A stretch of 64,000 bases of DNA, taken from Nocardioides sediminis. Its GTDB lineage: Bacteria > Actinomycetota > Actinomycetes > Propionibacteriales > Nocardioidaceae. Shown one piece after another: positions 40,692 to 49,064 of this stretch. Both the position numbers and the translations under genes were made by a program. The DNA is taken from positions 186,001 to 250,000 of the forward strand of contig NZ_PZYZ01000001.1 of assembly GCF_003047295.1 (NCBI RefSeq), read 5' to 3'. The stretch's first letter is position 1. Every line of letters begins with the position of its first letter. Under the pieces are notes generated by a model. It was not told the DNA's origin. It did no database searches and saw only the letters and a list, made by a program, of their open reading frames with translations.

Positions 40692-41285
40692 TCACTTCGA
40701 CGCGAACCAGGGGTGGTGCAGGTCGTAGAACTGCGCGCCTTGCATGGCGTACTCGAGGTCGGCACGCACCTCGGCCGGTGGCTCGAGGCCCTCGCCCTGT
40801 CGCGCCGCGTCCTCACTGGTGAAGGCGACGGTCTCGGTGAAGGTGCCGTCCGGCTCGATGGCCAGGGTGCCGCCGATGATCTCGGGGCGCATCTGGTGCA
40901 ACGACTCCGTGTCGGCGGTCATCATCGACCTGAGCCGGTCGACGTCGTCGACCTTGCCCCGGATGACCTGGACGAAGCCGGCACTGTCGGACCCGCCGTC
41001 CATCAGGAGCGTGACGTCCTCGCAGTCGTGGAACTCCACGGGCCCGTCGAACAGCTCCATCATCTTGGCGGCCCAGGCGTCCTGCTCGGGCCTGCCGGAG
41101 TTGGACATCGCGGCCTCCCGCGACTCGAATCGGACGACGCCCACGAACATGTCGTCGTCGGTGAACCCGTAGGTCCCTCCGAGCCAGCCCTGTGCTCCGG
41201 GGCCGAGCTCGTTGCGCCACGTGTCCAGGTGCTCGTGGAGCTCCTGCTGGCGCGTGCACTTGCCTTGGATGATCTGGATGAACAC
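40692..41285 (-). CDS. Duplicated dimeric alpha/beta-barrel (ABM-like) protein
   Basis: 197 aa from GTG 41285, with GAGGAGG six bases upstream, which rules out the longer open frame. Two similar halves: 'VFIQIIQGKCTRQQELHEHL' with 'DMFVGVVRFESREAAMSNSG', and 'GFVQVIRGKVDDVDRLRSMM' with 'TFTETVAFTSEDAARQGE'. Each starts with the strand and HxxL/R helix of a ferredoxin-like ABM/Dabb fold, so the protein is a tandem duplication forming the barrel within one chain. Related single-domain proteins are monooxygenases or unknown. No cofactor residues are clear. Gene stands alone, convergent to the remnant region, head-on with nothing known. Confidence 0.65.
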   Translation of the reverse strand: MFIQIIQGKCTRQQELHEHLDTWRNELGPGAQGWLGGTYGFTDDDMFVGVVRFESREAAMSNSGRPEQDAWAAKMMELFDGPVEFHDCEDVTLLMDGGSDSAGFVQVIRGKVDDVDRLRSMMTADTESLHQMRPEIIGGTLAIEPDGTFTETVAFTSEDAARQGEGLEPPAEVRADLEYAMQGAQFYDLHHPWFASK

Positions 41286-41415
41286 GCTGCTCCTCCTCTG
41301 TGTGGTCACCCACCTCTCGGGATCGGGGGGTGGGAGGGCAGTCCTCGAATCTACGCCGACGGCGCGGTCGGTGATAGGCGCTGCGGGGGTGTCTAGACCG
41401 GGTGACCCGCGCTGG

Positions 41416-41865
41416 TCACAGGTAGCGCGGCACCCTCGCCCGGTAGGCGTCGTACTCGGCGCCGAACAGCTCGTGGAGCTGGCGCTCCTCGCGCGGCACG
41501 TACCGATGGACGAGCACTGCGCTGAGGGGGCAGGTGGCCAGCATCCACCCGTTGCGGGTCGCGGCGGCCAGGCCGAGGTGGGCGAGGGTGAAGCCGACGT
41601 AGATCGGGTTGCGGGTCCGTGCGTGCACGCCGGTGGTGACGAGGACGACCGGGTGCTCCAAGTCGCCCGGTCCACGCTCGCGCCACGCCACCGCCACCAG
41701 ACCGACCCCCACGACGGAGCAGAGGACGCCGGCCGGGCGGGCCACGGCGGGCATCGGCCACGGACGCCACCGCTGCACAACCACGCCGACCACGATGCCA
41801 CCGAGGGTCTCGGCCGGCAGCGGGATCCGGTCGGCCAGGTCCGTGAGCCGCGCCCGCAGGGTCAT
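41416..41865 (-). CDS. Isoprenylcysteine carboxyl methyltransferase (ICMT/PEMT)-family membrane protein
   Basis: 149 aa from ATG 41865, which overlaps the stop of the upstream PQ-loop gene (ATGA). Hydrophobic helices at 'ETLGGIVVGVVVQRW' and 'PAGVLCSVVGVGLVAVAW', then the family signature 'LVTTGVHARTRNPIYVGFTL' (G-x-x-x-x-x-RNPxY) and the C-terminal 'RQLHELFGAEYDAYRARVPR' (E-x-x-L-x-x-x-FG-x-x-Y-x-x-Y), which together form the SAM/lipid methyltransferase core. Bacterial members of this family methylate unknown small lipids or thiols. Located in the membrane. Co-transcribed with the PQ-loop protein; no further context. Confidence 0.8.
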   Translation of the reverse strand: MTLRARLTDLADRIPLPAETLGGIVVGVVVQRWRPWPMPAVARPAGVLCSVVGVGLVAVAWRERGPGDLEHPVVLVTTGVHARTRNPIYVGFTLAHLGLAAATRNGWMLATCPLSAVLVHRYVPREERQLHELFGAEYDAYRARVPRYL

Positions 41866-42173
41866 CGCGACACCCCGACGACTGCCGGTCGTACGTCGTC
41901 CCCTCTGGCGGCCGCGCGGGAGCGGAGGCACCAGTGCAGCATCAGCGCGGAGCTGACCAGGTAGAAGGTGTGCAGCACCCAGATCGGCCCCGGCGGCAGC
42001 GCGAAGACGTAGACCGAGTGCACCGTGTTGCCGACGTTGGCCAGCACGATGTTGCCGAGGCTGTACGACGACAGCTCCCGCGTGCGGAACGCCTTGTGCA
42101 GCATCGGCAAGACGCTCCCGACGAAGACGATCGTGGAGACCGTCCCCGCGAGCACCGGCAGCGTCGTGTCCAT
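41862..42173 (-). CDS. Small PQ-loop/SemiSWEET-like membrane protein
   Basis: 103 aa. Three membrane helices: 'LPVLAGTVSTIVFVGSVLPML' region, 'YSLGNIVLANVGNTVHSVYVF' region and 'PIWVLHTFYLVSSALMLHW'. Between the first and second lies 'LHKAFRTRELSSYSLGNIVL', where the S-x-x-S-L stretch fits the PQ-loop repeat of SemiSWEET-type transporters, half-size transporters that work as dimers. A classical PQ pair is replaced (L-P in 'VLPML'). Substrate unknown. The downstream ICMT-type gene overlaps it by four bases, so they are translated together. Confidence 0.6.
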   Translation of the reverse strand: MDTTLPVLAGTVSTIVFVGSVLPMLHKAFRTRELSSYSLGNIVLANVGNTVHSVYVFALPPGPIWVLHTFYLVSSALMLHWCLRSRAAARGDDVRPAVVGVSR

Positions 42174-42268
42174 GACCCGACGCTAGGACGAGCGACGTCC
42201 TTGCGGCATCGGCCGAAACGCGCATCCCGCGGGAGGTGCCCCGTGGGACGGACCACCCACGTCGCAGC

Positions 42269-42916
42269 TCAGCGGTCGAGTGACGAGAGCGGCACGACGA
42301 GGTCTGCCGAGGCGCGGGTCGCGGCGACCAGCTCAGCGTTGCGTTCGTCGACCTGCTCGACCCAGGCGCGGGCGGCCTCGGGTGACTTGCCGAACTGCTC
42401 GTGGCGACGGACCAGGCGACCGCGGCGGACGTCGTCGTCGACCTCGGTGAACCAGACCTCGGCCAGGAGGGGACGGACGCGCTCCCACCCGTCGTCGGGC
42501 AGCAGCAGGTAGTTGCCCTCCGTGACGACGAGCCGCGCGGACGGCGGGATCGCGATGGCGGCGGCGAGCGGCTGTTCGAGGTGACGCTCGAAGCCCGGTG
42601 CGAACAGCGTGCGGTCGCGCTCGTCGTGCAGGCGCCGGAGCGCCGCGACGTACCCGGCGACGTCGAACGTGTCCGGCGCGCCCTTCCGGTCCCGCCGCCC
42701 GAGCCGGTCGAGCTGGACGTCGGCGAGGTGGAAGCCGTCCATCGGCAGGTGTCCGACGGCGTCGGCGCCGAGGCGGGTGGGCAGCCGCGAGAGCAGCGCC
42801 TCGGCGAGCGTGGACTTGCCCGCGCCCGGTGCCCCGGTGATGCCGAGCACCACCCGCTCCGACCGGTCCAGCAGCGCCTCCGCCCGGGCCACCAACGCGG
42901 GCAGCGACGAGGGCAC
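42269..42916 (-). CDS. Uridine kinase-like nucleoside/nucleotide kinase (P-loop)
   Basis: 215 aa from GTG 42916, whose first base is the last base of the upstream SDR stop. 'RVVLGITGAPGAGKSTLAEA' is the Walker A loop, 'VGHLPMDGFHLADVQLDRLG' holds the D-G-F-H substrate motif seen in uridine kinase/pantothenate kinase/FruK-like proteins, 'APDTFDVAGYVAALRRL' is the usual G-A-P-D-T-F-D stretch, and 'RLVVTEGNYLLLPDDGWERV' the EGNYLLL motif. 'RRGRLVRRHEQFGKSPEAA' is the lid. Actinobacterial proteins of this type are annotated as nucleoside/nucleotide kinases with unproven substrate. Cytoplasmic; co-transcribed with the SDR gene. Confidence 0.8.
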   Translation of the reverse strand: MPSSLPALVARAEALLDRSERVVLGITGAPGAGKSTLAEALLSRLPTRLGADAVGHLPMDGFHLADVQLDRLGRRDRKGAPDTFDVAGYVAALRRLHDERDRTLFAPGFERHLEQPLAAAIAIPPSARLVVTEGNYLLLPDDGWERVRPLLAEVWFTEVDDDVRRGRLVRRHEQFGKSPEAARAWVEQVDERNAELVAATRASADLVVPLSSLDR

Positions 42917-43743
42917 TACCGCGTCCCGTAGGTCCGGCTCACGACCTCGTCGAACACCCGGTCCGGCAGCAGGTCGCGGGACGTGGTGATCACCCGCGCG
43001 CCGCGACCCACGGGATAGCGGGCGGCAGGGCGTCGTACGGTCGCCGCCTTGACGATCTTGTCCGCGACCTCCTCGGGCGTCGAGGCACGCTCGGGCTGGT
43101 CGAACCGCTCCATGACGCCGTGCGCCTGACGGGCGTACGACGCGTAGGGACCGTCGCCGGACCGCTCGAGCAGCGAGTCGCGGGCGATCTCGTTCCACTC
43201 GGTGCGGATCGGGCCGGGCTCGATGAGGACGACCTTGATGCCGAACGGCCGCAGCTCCATCCGCAGGCTGTCGCTGAAGCCCTCCACGGCGAACTTGGTG
43301 GCGTGGTACCACGCGCCGAACGGCTCGTAGAACTTCCCGCCGATCGAGGAGATGTTGATGATCCGGCCGGACCGCTGCGCCCGCATGTGCGGCGTGACGA
43401 GCTGGACCAGGCGCGCGAGGCCGAAGACGTTGACCTCGAACTGCCGCCGCGCCTCGTCGATCGGCACGTCCTCGACGGCCCCGTAGGAGCCGTAGCCCGC
43501 GTTGTTGACCAGGACGTCGAGGCGCCCCTGCTCGTCGACGATCCGCTGCACGCCCGCGACCATCGAGTCGTCGTCGGTGACGTCCATCGCGAACGTGTGC
43601 ACCCCCTCCGACGCCAGCGCGGCCATCCGGTCCACGCGACGCGCGACGGCGTACACCGTGAAGCCCTTCGCGAGCAGGGCCCGGGCGGTGCTCTCCCCGA
43701 TGCCCGAGGAACCGCCGGTGACCAGGGCTACGGGTGCACTCAT
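42916..43743 (-). CDS. Short-chain dehydrogenase/reductase (SDR)
   Basis: 275 aa from ATG 43743, overlapping the stop of the upstream DUF6326-type gene. Classical SDR motifs: 'VALVTGGSSGIGESTARAL' (TGxxxGIG), 'DVLVNNAGYGSYG' (NNAG), 'IINISSIGGKF' (Ser), 'YHATKFAVEG' (YxxxK) and 'IEPGPIRTEW'. 'VYAVARRVDRM' after the second strand favours NADP(H). It most resembles the oxidoreductase-type SDRs annotated for broad ketone or fatty-aldehyde reduction. Soluble, cytoplasmic. Gene order (membrane protein, SDR, kinase) with one- to four-base overlaps indicates an operon, but no pathway is evident. Confidence 0.85.
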   Translation of the reverse strand: MSAPVALVTGGSSGIGESTARALLAKGFTVYAVARRVDRMAALASEGVHTFAMDVTDDDSMVAGVQRIVDEQGRLDVLVNNAGYGSYGAVEDVPIDEARRQFEVNVFGLARLVQLVTPHMRAQRSGRIINISSIGGKFYEPFGAWYHATKFAVEGFSDSLRMELRPFGIKVVLIEPGPIRTEWNEIARDSLLERSGDGPYASYARQAHGVMERFDQPERASTPEEVADKIVKAATVRRPAARYPVGRGARVITTSRDLLPDRVFDEVVSRTYGTR

Positions 43744-44213
43744 GCGGCGAGCGTAGTCGGCGACGGTCGCTCGGTGACTCCGCCGGCGGCGGTGCGGGGC
43801 CAGGTCCAGGCCCACCGCACGATGAGGGCGAGAAGGACCAGCTCCAGGACGACACCGAGGCCGTAGAAGTAGAGGTAGAACCCGCCCGCGACGTTGAAGA
43901 CCGTGAACGGGACGTAGAGCGCGGCCACGACGAGGTTCGTCGTGCGGTTGACCCGGGCGGGCAGCGTCGTCGACAGCACGACCATGAAGATCGGGACGGC
44001 CAGGGCGGCCAGCGCCGAGACCGAGAAGGTCTGGGAGAGGTCGAACTCGTAGACCCTGCCGTCGAGGATGTCCTCGACCGTGCCTGGCGTGTAGAAGCCG
44101 AGGATGTCCACGTAGGCGTACAGGAACATGAAGCTCGTCCACGCGGCGGCGAGCCTGGCCTGCACCGGGATCGGCCGGTCTTCCAGTGCGGTGGTGGTGT
44201 GACGTGTGGTCAT
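43740..44213 (-). CDS. DUF6326-family four-helix membrane protein
   Basis: 157 aa from ATG 44213. Four hydrophobic segments: 'AWTSFMFLYAYVDILGFY', 'FSVSALAALAVPIFMVVL', 'NLVVAALYVPFTVFNVAGG' and 'GLGVVLELVLLALIVRWAW'. The 'W-x-S-x-M-F-x-Y-x-Y' opening and the 'L-N/F-N' third helix match DUF6326. Function unknown in the family. It is the first gene of the operon with the SDR and kinase, and is divergent from the histidine kinase gene across a 162-base gap that holds no other feature. Confidence 0.7.
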   Translation of the reverse strand: MTTRHTTTALEDRPIPVQARLAAAWTSFMFLYAYVDILGFYTPGTVEDILDGRVYEFDLSQTFSVSALAALAVPIFMVVLSTTLPARVNRTTNLVVAALYVPFTVFNVAGGFYLYFYGLGVVLELVLLALIVRWAWTWPRTAAGGVTERPSPTTLAA

Positions 44214-44363
44214 CGTGGGCCCCTTCGTCGTGGTGAGGATCGGTGGGTCCACGCTCGCCCAGCCCGGCGGTGGGCGCCTCGGCCCGGAGGCCGGGATCCG
44301 CCTGGCCGATGGCATGGTCCTGGTCTCGTTCTTTCGGCGGGTACGCCGAGGCCCGCCTGTCCC

Positions 44364-44369
44364 TAGGCT
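44364..44369 (+). promoter_or_regulatory. -10 element TAGGCT upstream of the histidine kinase
   Basis: TAGGCT is six bases before GTG 44376 with no ribosome site, consistent with a leaderless transcript. Confidence 0.4.
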
Positions 44370-44375
44370 GGGGCC

Positions 44376-45515
44376 GTGGTCACCGTCCGGCGCTCCCTCT
44401 GGGACGAGCCGCGGCCTGCCGACGCCCCACCCGTCGGTCGACCCGACCGGCTGCTGGTGGGCGTGTTCGCGGCCGCCGCCGTGGTCGAGGGCATCGTTCG
44501 ACCGGACCTGGCCTGGCGACCCCTGGTGACGGTGCTCGCCCTGACGCTGGTGCCTGCCCTGCTCTGGCGGCGGGACCGCCCCCTGGTGGCCGCCTTGATC
44601 GGGTGGGGTGTCGCCGGGCTGCTCGCGGTCCTCCAGCTGACCGTGCACAGCGGCGACCTCGGCCTGTGGTCCATGATGGCCGTCCTGGTCCTGCTCTACT
44701 CCCTGGTGCGGTGGGGCTCGGGACGGGAGATCGTCGCAGGGCTTGCGTTCGTGACGGTCGTCGTCGCGCTGGGGATGTACGCCGCCTCCGCGGGCTGGTC
44801 CGACGTCTTCGGCGGGACCGTGCTCCTGCTGCTGGTCGTCGCCCTCGCGGCGGTGTTCCGCTACCGCGCGGACCTCTGGCACCGCCAGCAGCGCGAGATC
44901 CGCAACCAGGAGCGGGTGGCGCTGGCGCGCGAGCTGCACGACACCGTGGCCCACCACGTCTCCGCCATCGCGGTGCAGGCGCAGGCCGGCGGCGTGGTCG
45001 CCCGCACCCAGCCCGAGAAGGCGGTGGAGGTCCTGGCCGCGATCGAGTCCGAGGCGTCGCGAACCCTGGCGGAGATGAGGTCCATGGTGCGGGTGCTGCG
45101 CGAGGACGACGCGGCCGCCTACGCACCGCAGCCGGGCGTCGCGGACCTGTCCGCACTGGCGCGCTCCGACGCGACGCCCACCGTCGAGGTCTCGCTGGAC
45201 GGCTCGTCGGCCCCGCTGCCACCCGCCGTGGACGCCGCGCTCTACCGGCTCGCGCAGGAGTCGCTGACCAACGCCGTCCGGCACGCCCGGAGCGCGACCC
45301 GCGTCGGGATCGACGTACGCCGGGAGGGCGGCGCCGTCCGGCTGCGGGTCAGCGACGACGGGCGGACCGACCCGGGATCGGCCCCGGAGCCCGGGTTCGG
45401 CCTACTGGGCATGGCCGAGCGCGCCCAGCTCCTCGGCGGATCGTTCTCCGCGGGGCCGGGGCCCGAGGGTGGCTGGGTGGTCGAGGCCGTGCTGCCCGTG
45501 CAGGCGCCGGCATGA
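44376..45515 (+). CDS. NarL-type sensor histidine kinase (HisKA_3)
   Basis: 379 aa. About five membrane helices in the first 160 residues (for example 'LLVGVFAAAAVVEGIV', 'LGLWSMMAVLVLLYSLV', 'GGTVLLLLVVALAAVF'). The dimerisation box is 'RVALARELHDTVAHHVSAIA' with the phospho-acceptor His at about 188, of DesK/NarX type. The ATPase domain has 'ALYRLAQESLTNAVRHA' (N box), 'LRVSDDGRT' (G1) and 'GFGLLGMAERAQLLGG' (G2). No extracellular sensor domain is seen; the membrane part is probably the sensor. The response regulator gene overlaps its stop (ATGA). Stimulus unknown; targets may include the divergent membrane gene or the LuxR gene downstream. Confidence 0.9.
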   Translation: MVTVRRSLWDEPRPADAPPVGRPDRLLVGVFAAAAVVEGIVRPDLAWRPLVTVLALTLVPALLWRRDRPLVAALIGWGVAGLLAVLQLTVHSGDLGLWSMMAVLVLLYSLVRWGSGREIVAGLAFVTVVVALGMYAASAGWSDVFGGTVLLLLVVALAAVFRYRADLWHRQQREIRNQERVALARELHDTVAHHVSAIAVQAQAGGVVARTQPEKAVEVLAAIESEASRTLAEMRSMVRVLREDDAAAYAPQPGVADLSALARSDATPTVEVSLDGSSAPLPPAVDAALYRLAQESLTNAVRHARSATRVGIDVRREGGAVRLRVSDDGRTDPGSAPEPGFGLLGMAERAQLLGGSFSAGPGPEGGWVVEAVLPVQAPA

Positions 45516-46171
45516 CCATCCGGGTCGTCGTGGCCGACGACCAGGACCTGGTCCGGACCGGGCTGGTCATGATCCTCGGCGCGCACCCCGACGTCGAGGT
45601 CGTGGGGGAGGCAGCGGACGGGCTCGCCGCGCTCGACCTGGCGACCCGGCTGCGCCCCGACGTCCTCCTCGTCGACATCCGGATGCCCGGGCTCGACGGC
45701 GTCGAGGTGACGCGGCGCCTGGCCGGGCCGGACGTGACGGACCCGATGGCGGTCGTCGTGATCACCACCTTCGACCTCGACGAGTACGTCCTCGGCGCCC
45801 TCCGCGCCGGCGCACGCGGCTTCCTGCTGAAGGACGCCGGGCCGGAGCTCCTGGTGCAGGCCATCCACGCGGCGGCCGACGGGGACGCGCTGATCGCCCC
45901 CAACGTCACGCGCCGGCTGCTGGCGGCCTTCGCCGACCAGGCGCCGGTGGTGCCCGTCCAGCCCCTCGTCCCGCTCACCGGGCGCGAGGAGGAGGTGCTC
46001 GCGCTGGTGGCCCGGGGCCGGACCAACGCCGAGATCGCCACCGAGCTCTTCGTCGGCCTGAGCACGGTCAAGACCCACGTCGCATCGCTGATGACCAAGC
46101 TCGGCGCCCGCAACCGCGTCGAGGTCGCGATGTGGGCACACGACACCAGACGGGTGAGAGCCGACCAGTAG
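45512..46171 (+). CDS. NarL/FixJ-type response regulator
   Basis: 219 aa from ATG 45512 inside the kinase stop codon. Receiver domain: 'RVVVADDQDLVRTGLVMIL' (acidic pocket DDQ), 'PDVLLVDIRMPGLDGVEV' with the phosphorylated Asp at about 54, 'VVVITTFDLDEYVLGAL' (Thr) and 'GARGFLLKDAGPELL' (Lys). C-terminal LuxR HTH: 'LTGREEEVLALVARGRTNAEI' region and 'LFVGLSTVKTHVASLMTKL'. Typical length and arrangement for the partner of a HisKA_3 kinase. Acts in the cytoplasm on DNA. A longer open frame upstream is an artefact of overlap with the kinase gene. Confidence 0.93.
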   Translation: MTIRVVVADDQDLVRTGLVMILGAHPDVEVVGEAADGLAALDLATRLRPDVLLVDIRMPGLDGVEVTRRLAGPDVTDPMAVVVITTFDLDEYVLGALRAGARGFLLKDAGPELLVQAIHAAADGDALIAPNVTRRLLAAFADQAPVVPVQPLVPLTGREEEVLALVARGRTNAEIATELFVGLSTVKTHVASLMTKLGARNRVEVAMWAHDTRRVRADQ

Positions 46172-46184
46172 GCCGAGACCGCTC

Positions 46185-46190
46185 TACGCT
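46185..46190 (+). promoter_or_regulatory. -10 element TACGCT upstream of the MalT-like regulator
   Basis: TACGCT is six bases before ATG 46197, in the 25-base gap after the response regulator gene. A leaderless start is likely, and the LuxR gene would then not depend on the two-component transcript. Confidence 0.4.
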
Positions 46191-46196
46191 GACGCC

Positions 46197-48854
46197 ATGG
46201 CGGTGCTGGGCACGAAGCTGCGCGTCCCGCGGTCGCGTCGCTCGCTCGTCGTACGGGATCGTCTGACCGACAGGCTCCGGTCGGGGTCGGTGCCGCGACT
46301 CGTGCTCGTCGCCGCGCCGGCGGGGTTCGGCAAGACGACGCTGCTGACGCAGTGGCTCGCCGTTGCCGATGCCCGGGTCGCGTGGCTGTCGCTGGACGCC
46401 GGGGACGCCGACCTCCGGGCGTTCCTCACGCACCTCGTTGCGGCCGTCCAGGTCGGTTCGCCGGAGGTGGGCGCCGAGGCGACGGCCCTGCTGGACGCCG
46501 AGGGCGCGGTCCGCGCCGAGGACGTGCTGGTCGGCCTCGTCAACGACCTCGACGCGCTACTCGGTCGGACCGTGATCGCGCTCGACGACTACCACGTCGT
46601 GGACAGCCCCGAGGTGCACGAGGCGGTCGCCTTCCTGCTCGACAACCTGCCACCGCAGGTCACGCTGGCGATGACGACACGGGAGGACCCGCCGCTGCCG
46701 CTGTCCCGGTTGCGGGCGCGCGGCGAGCTGCTCGAGGTCAGGGCGGCGGACCTGCGGTTCACGCAGGCCGAGGCGACGGCGTTCCTCAACGAGGTGATGG
46801 GTCTCGGCCTGTCGCCGCAGCACGTCGCCGCCCTCGAGCGGCGGACCGAGGGGTGGGCGACCGGGCTGCAGCTCGCGGCCCTGTCGGCAGCACGGGCGAG
46901 CGACACCGACGGCTTCGTCGAGGAGTTCGCCGGGAGCCACCGCTTCGTCCTCGACTACCTCGTCGAGGAGGTCCTGGAAGGCCAGCCCGACGACGTACGG
47001 ACCTTCCTGCTCGACACCTCCGTCCTCGACGAGCTGAGCGCGTCGCTGTGCGACACGGTGACCCGGCGCAGTGATTCCCAGCAGCGACTCGAGGCGCTCG
47101 AGCGGGCGAACCTCTTCGTGGTCGCGCTCGACGACCAGCGGCAGTGGTGGCGCTACCACCACCTCTTCGCCGAGGCGTTGCGCGCGCGGCTCGTGGCCGA
47201 GGACGCCCTGCGCGTCGCGCGGCTGCACCGTGCCGCCGCCGACTGGTACGCCGAGCACGACCGGCTGCCCGACGCCGTGGGCCATGCCCTCGCGGGTGCC
47301 GACGACGAGCAGGCCGCCGACCTGGTGGAGCTCGCGGTGCCCGGCATGCGGCAACGCCGTGAGGACCGGACGATGCGCGACTGGCTGCGGGCCCTGCCGG
47401 AGGACGTCGTACGACGCCGGCCGCTGCTGTCCACGCACCTGGCCTGGGCGCGGTTGTCCGAGGGCGACCTCGCGGGCATGGACCAGTGGCTCGACGCCGC
47501 GGAGGCGGCGCTCGGATCGGAGCCTTCACCTCCCGCGTCGGGGTCGGCCGGGGCGCGGGCGGCTCGCGAGCAGGACCTGGCCACCCTGCCGGCGATGATC
47601 GAGGTCTACCGGGCCACGGCGTCCCAGGCCCGCGGCGACGTCGCCGGCACCGTCGCCCACGCGAGCCGCGCGCGGGACCTCGCCGGGCCCGAGGACCACT
47701 TCGTGCTCGGGGCGTCGTCCGGCTTCCTCGGGCTGGCGGCCTGGGCGGCGGGTGACCTGCCGACCGAGGTCGACACCTTCGGCGAGGCGCGGCGGCACAT
47801 CCAGGCGGCGGGCAACGTCGCCGACGGGCTCGGGATGACGGTCGTGCTGGCCAGCATCGCGTTGGCTCGGAGCGGACCCGACGAGGCGCGACGCCTCTAC
47901 GAGCGGGCCCTCCAGACGGCGGAGGCGACCCCGGGTCCGCCGCTGTCGACGACCGGCGACCTGCACGTCGGGCTCGCAGGCGTGCTGGTCGAGCAGGGCT
48001 CGCTGGCGACCGCCGACGCGCACCTCCAGGCAGCGGCGGAGCTCGGTGAGCGCGCCTCGCTGCTCGAGAACCGGCATCGTGCCCCCGTCGCCCGCGCGGC
48101 CCTGCTGCGGGCGCGGGGTGACCTCGACGGAGCGGTCGCCATGCTCGACGAGGCGGATCCGCTCTTCCTGCGCGGGTACTACCCCGACGTCCGGCCGATC
48201 CCCGCGGCCCGTGCCCGGATCCTCATCACCCGGGGGCGGCTGGCCGACGCCCGCGAGTGGGCGAGCTCGCGTGACGTCAACCTCGGGGAGGGGGAGTACC
48301 TCGACGAGTACGACCAGCTGACCCTCGCCCGCCTGCGGGTGGCTGAGATGACCGACCACGACGACGTCGTCGCCCTGACGACGCGCGTCGTGGCGGCGGG
48401 GACGGACGGCGGGCGGGACGGCAGCGTCGCCGACGCGCTCGTCGTACGGACGCTGGCGCACCGCGCCCGGGGCGACCTCGACGCGGCGCGGGAGGCGTTG
48501 GGGGAGGCTCTGCGGCTCGCCGTGCCGCTCGGGTGGCGGAGGCTGTTCCTCGACGAGGGGGCGGCGATGGTCGAGCTGCTGCTGGATTCTGACGACGAGC
48601 TCGCGGCCACGGTGCTGGCGGCGGACTCGCGGGAGGAGCCGGTCGTGAAGCCCGCGTCGAGCGAGGGGCTCAGCGACCGCGAGATCGAGGTGCTCCGGCT
48701 GCTCGCGACCGAGCTGACCGGGCCGGAGATCGCGCAGCGGCTCTACGTCTCGCTCAACACGCTGCGCACCCACACCAAGCACATCTTCAGCAAGCTCGAC
48801 GTCAACACCCGGCGGGCCGCCGTACGTCGCGCGACCGAGCGCGACCTGATCTGA
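46197..48854 (+). CDS. MalT-like (LAL family) LuxR transcriptional regulator
   Basis: 885 aa. N-terminal ATPase: 'LVLVAAPAGFGKTTLLTQWL' Walker A (about 37-56), 'TVIALDDYHVV' Walker B, then 'LAMTTREDPPLPLSRLR' and 'RTEGWATGLQLAALSA', the sensor/winged region characteristic of MalT-type STAND ATPases. The middle 400 residues are TPR-like helices. The C-terminal 65 residues are a LuxR HTH: 'GLSDREIEVLRLLATELTGP' and 'RLYVSLNTLRTHTKHIFSKL'. Proteins of this build bind a small inducer, oligomerise with ATP and activate transcription. Being directly downstream of a two-component system suggests a linked response, but the target genes are not identifiable here. Confidence 0.9.
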   Translation: MAVLGTKLRVPRSRRSLVVRDRLTDRLRSGSVPRLVLVAAPAGFGKTTLLTQWLAVADARVAWLSLDAGDADLRAFLTHLVAAVQVGSPEVGAEATALLDAEGAVRAEDVLVGLVNDLDALLGRTVIALDDYHVVDSPEVHEAVAFLLDNLPPQVTLAMTTREDPPLPLSRLRARGELLEVRAADLRFTQAEATAFLNEVMGLGLSPQHVAALERRTEGWATGLQLAALSAARASDTDGFVEEFAGSHRFVLDYLVEEVLEGQPDDVRTFLLDTSVLDELSASLCDTVTRRSDSQQRLEALERANLFVVALDDQRQWWRYHHLFAEALRARLVAEDALRVARLHRAAADWYAEHDRLPDAVGHALAGADDEQAADLVELAVPGMRQRREDRTMRDWLRALPEDVVRRRPLLSTHLAWARLSEGDLAGMDQWLDAAEAALGSEPSPPASGSAGARAAREQDLATLPAMIEVYRATASQARGDVAGTVAHASRARDLAGPEDHFVLGASSGFLGLAAWAAGDLPTEVDTFGEARRHIQAAGNVADGLGMTVVLASIALARSGPDEARRLYERALQTAEATPGPPLSTTGDLHVGLAGVLVEQGSLATADAHLQAAAELGERASLLENRHRAPVARAALLRARGDLDGAVAMLDEADPLFLRGYYPDVRPIPAARARILITRGRLADAREWASSRDVNLGEGEYLDEYDQLTLARLRVAEMTDHDDVVALTTRVVAAGTDGGRDGSVADALVVRTLAHRARGDLDAAREALGEALRLAVPLGWRRLFLDEGAAMVELLLDSDDELAATVLAADSREEPVVKPASSEGLSDREIEVLRLLATELTGPEIAQRLYVSLNTLRTHTKHIFSKLDVNTRRAAVRRATERDLI

Positions 48855-49010
48855 CTGGGCGTGTCCTGGCTCCCTGGCCGGGTTGCACCAGACCATCGCG
48901 CTCGGCGGAGGAACGACGACGGTCATCGGGGAGGGGCCGGCCCTACGAGGTCTGGGACGTGAAATTCCTCGACGGACGACTTCGCTAGCCGCGGGGGGCG
49001 GCTGTCCGAT

Positions 49011-49036
49011 GCAACCGATGTCGCGTCGGTTCCGTT
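49011..49036 (+). promoter_or_regulatory. ECF-type promoter before the sigma-factor gene
   Basis: GCAACC (49,011-49,016), a 16-base spacer and CGTT (49,033-49,036) match the -35 'GGAAC/GCAAC' and -10 'CGTT' pattern of group IV (ECF) sigma factors. It lies 29 bases before the sigma gene start, with GGAGG between. The arrangement suggests that the sigma factor reads its own promoter. The rest of the 48,855-49,064 gap shows nothing. Confidence 0.55.
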
Positions 49037-49064
49037 GGACAATGTGACGCAGACGGAGGTTGCC

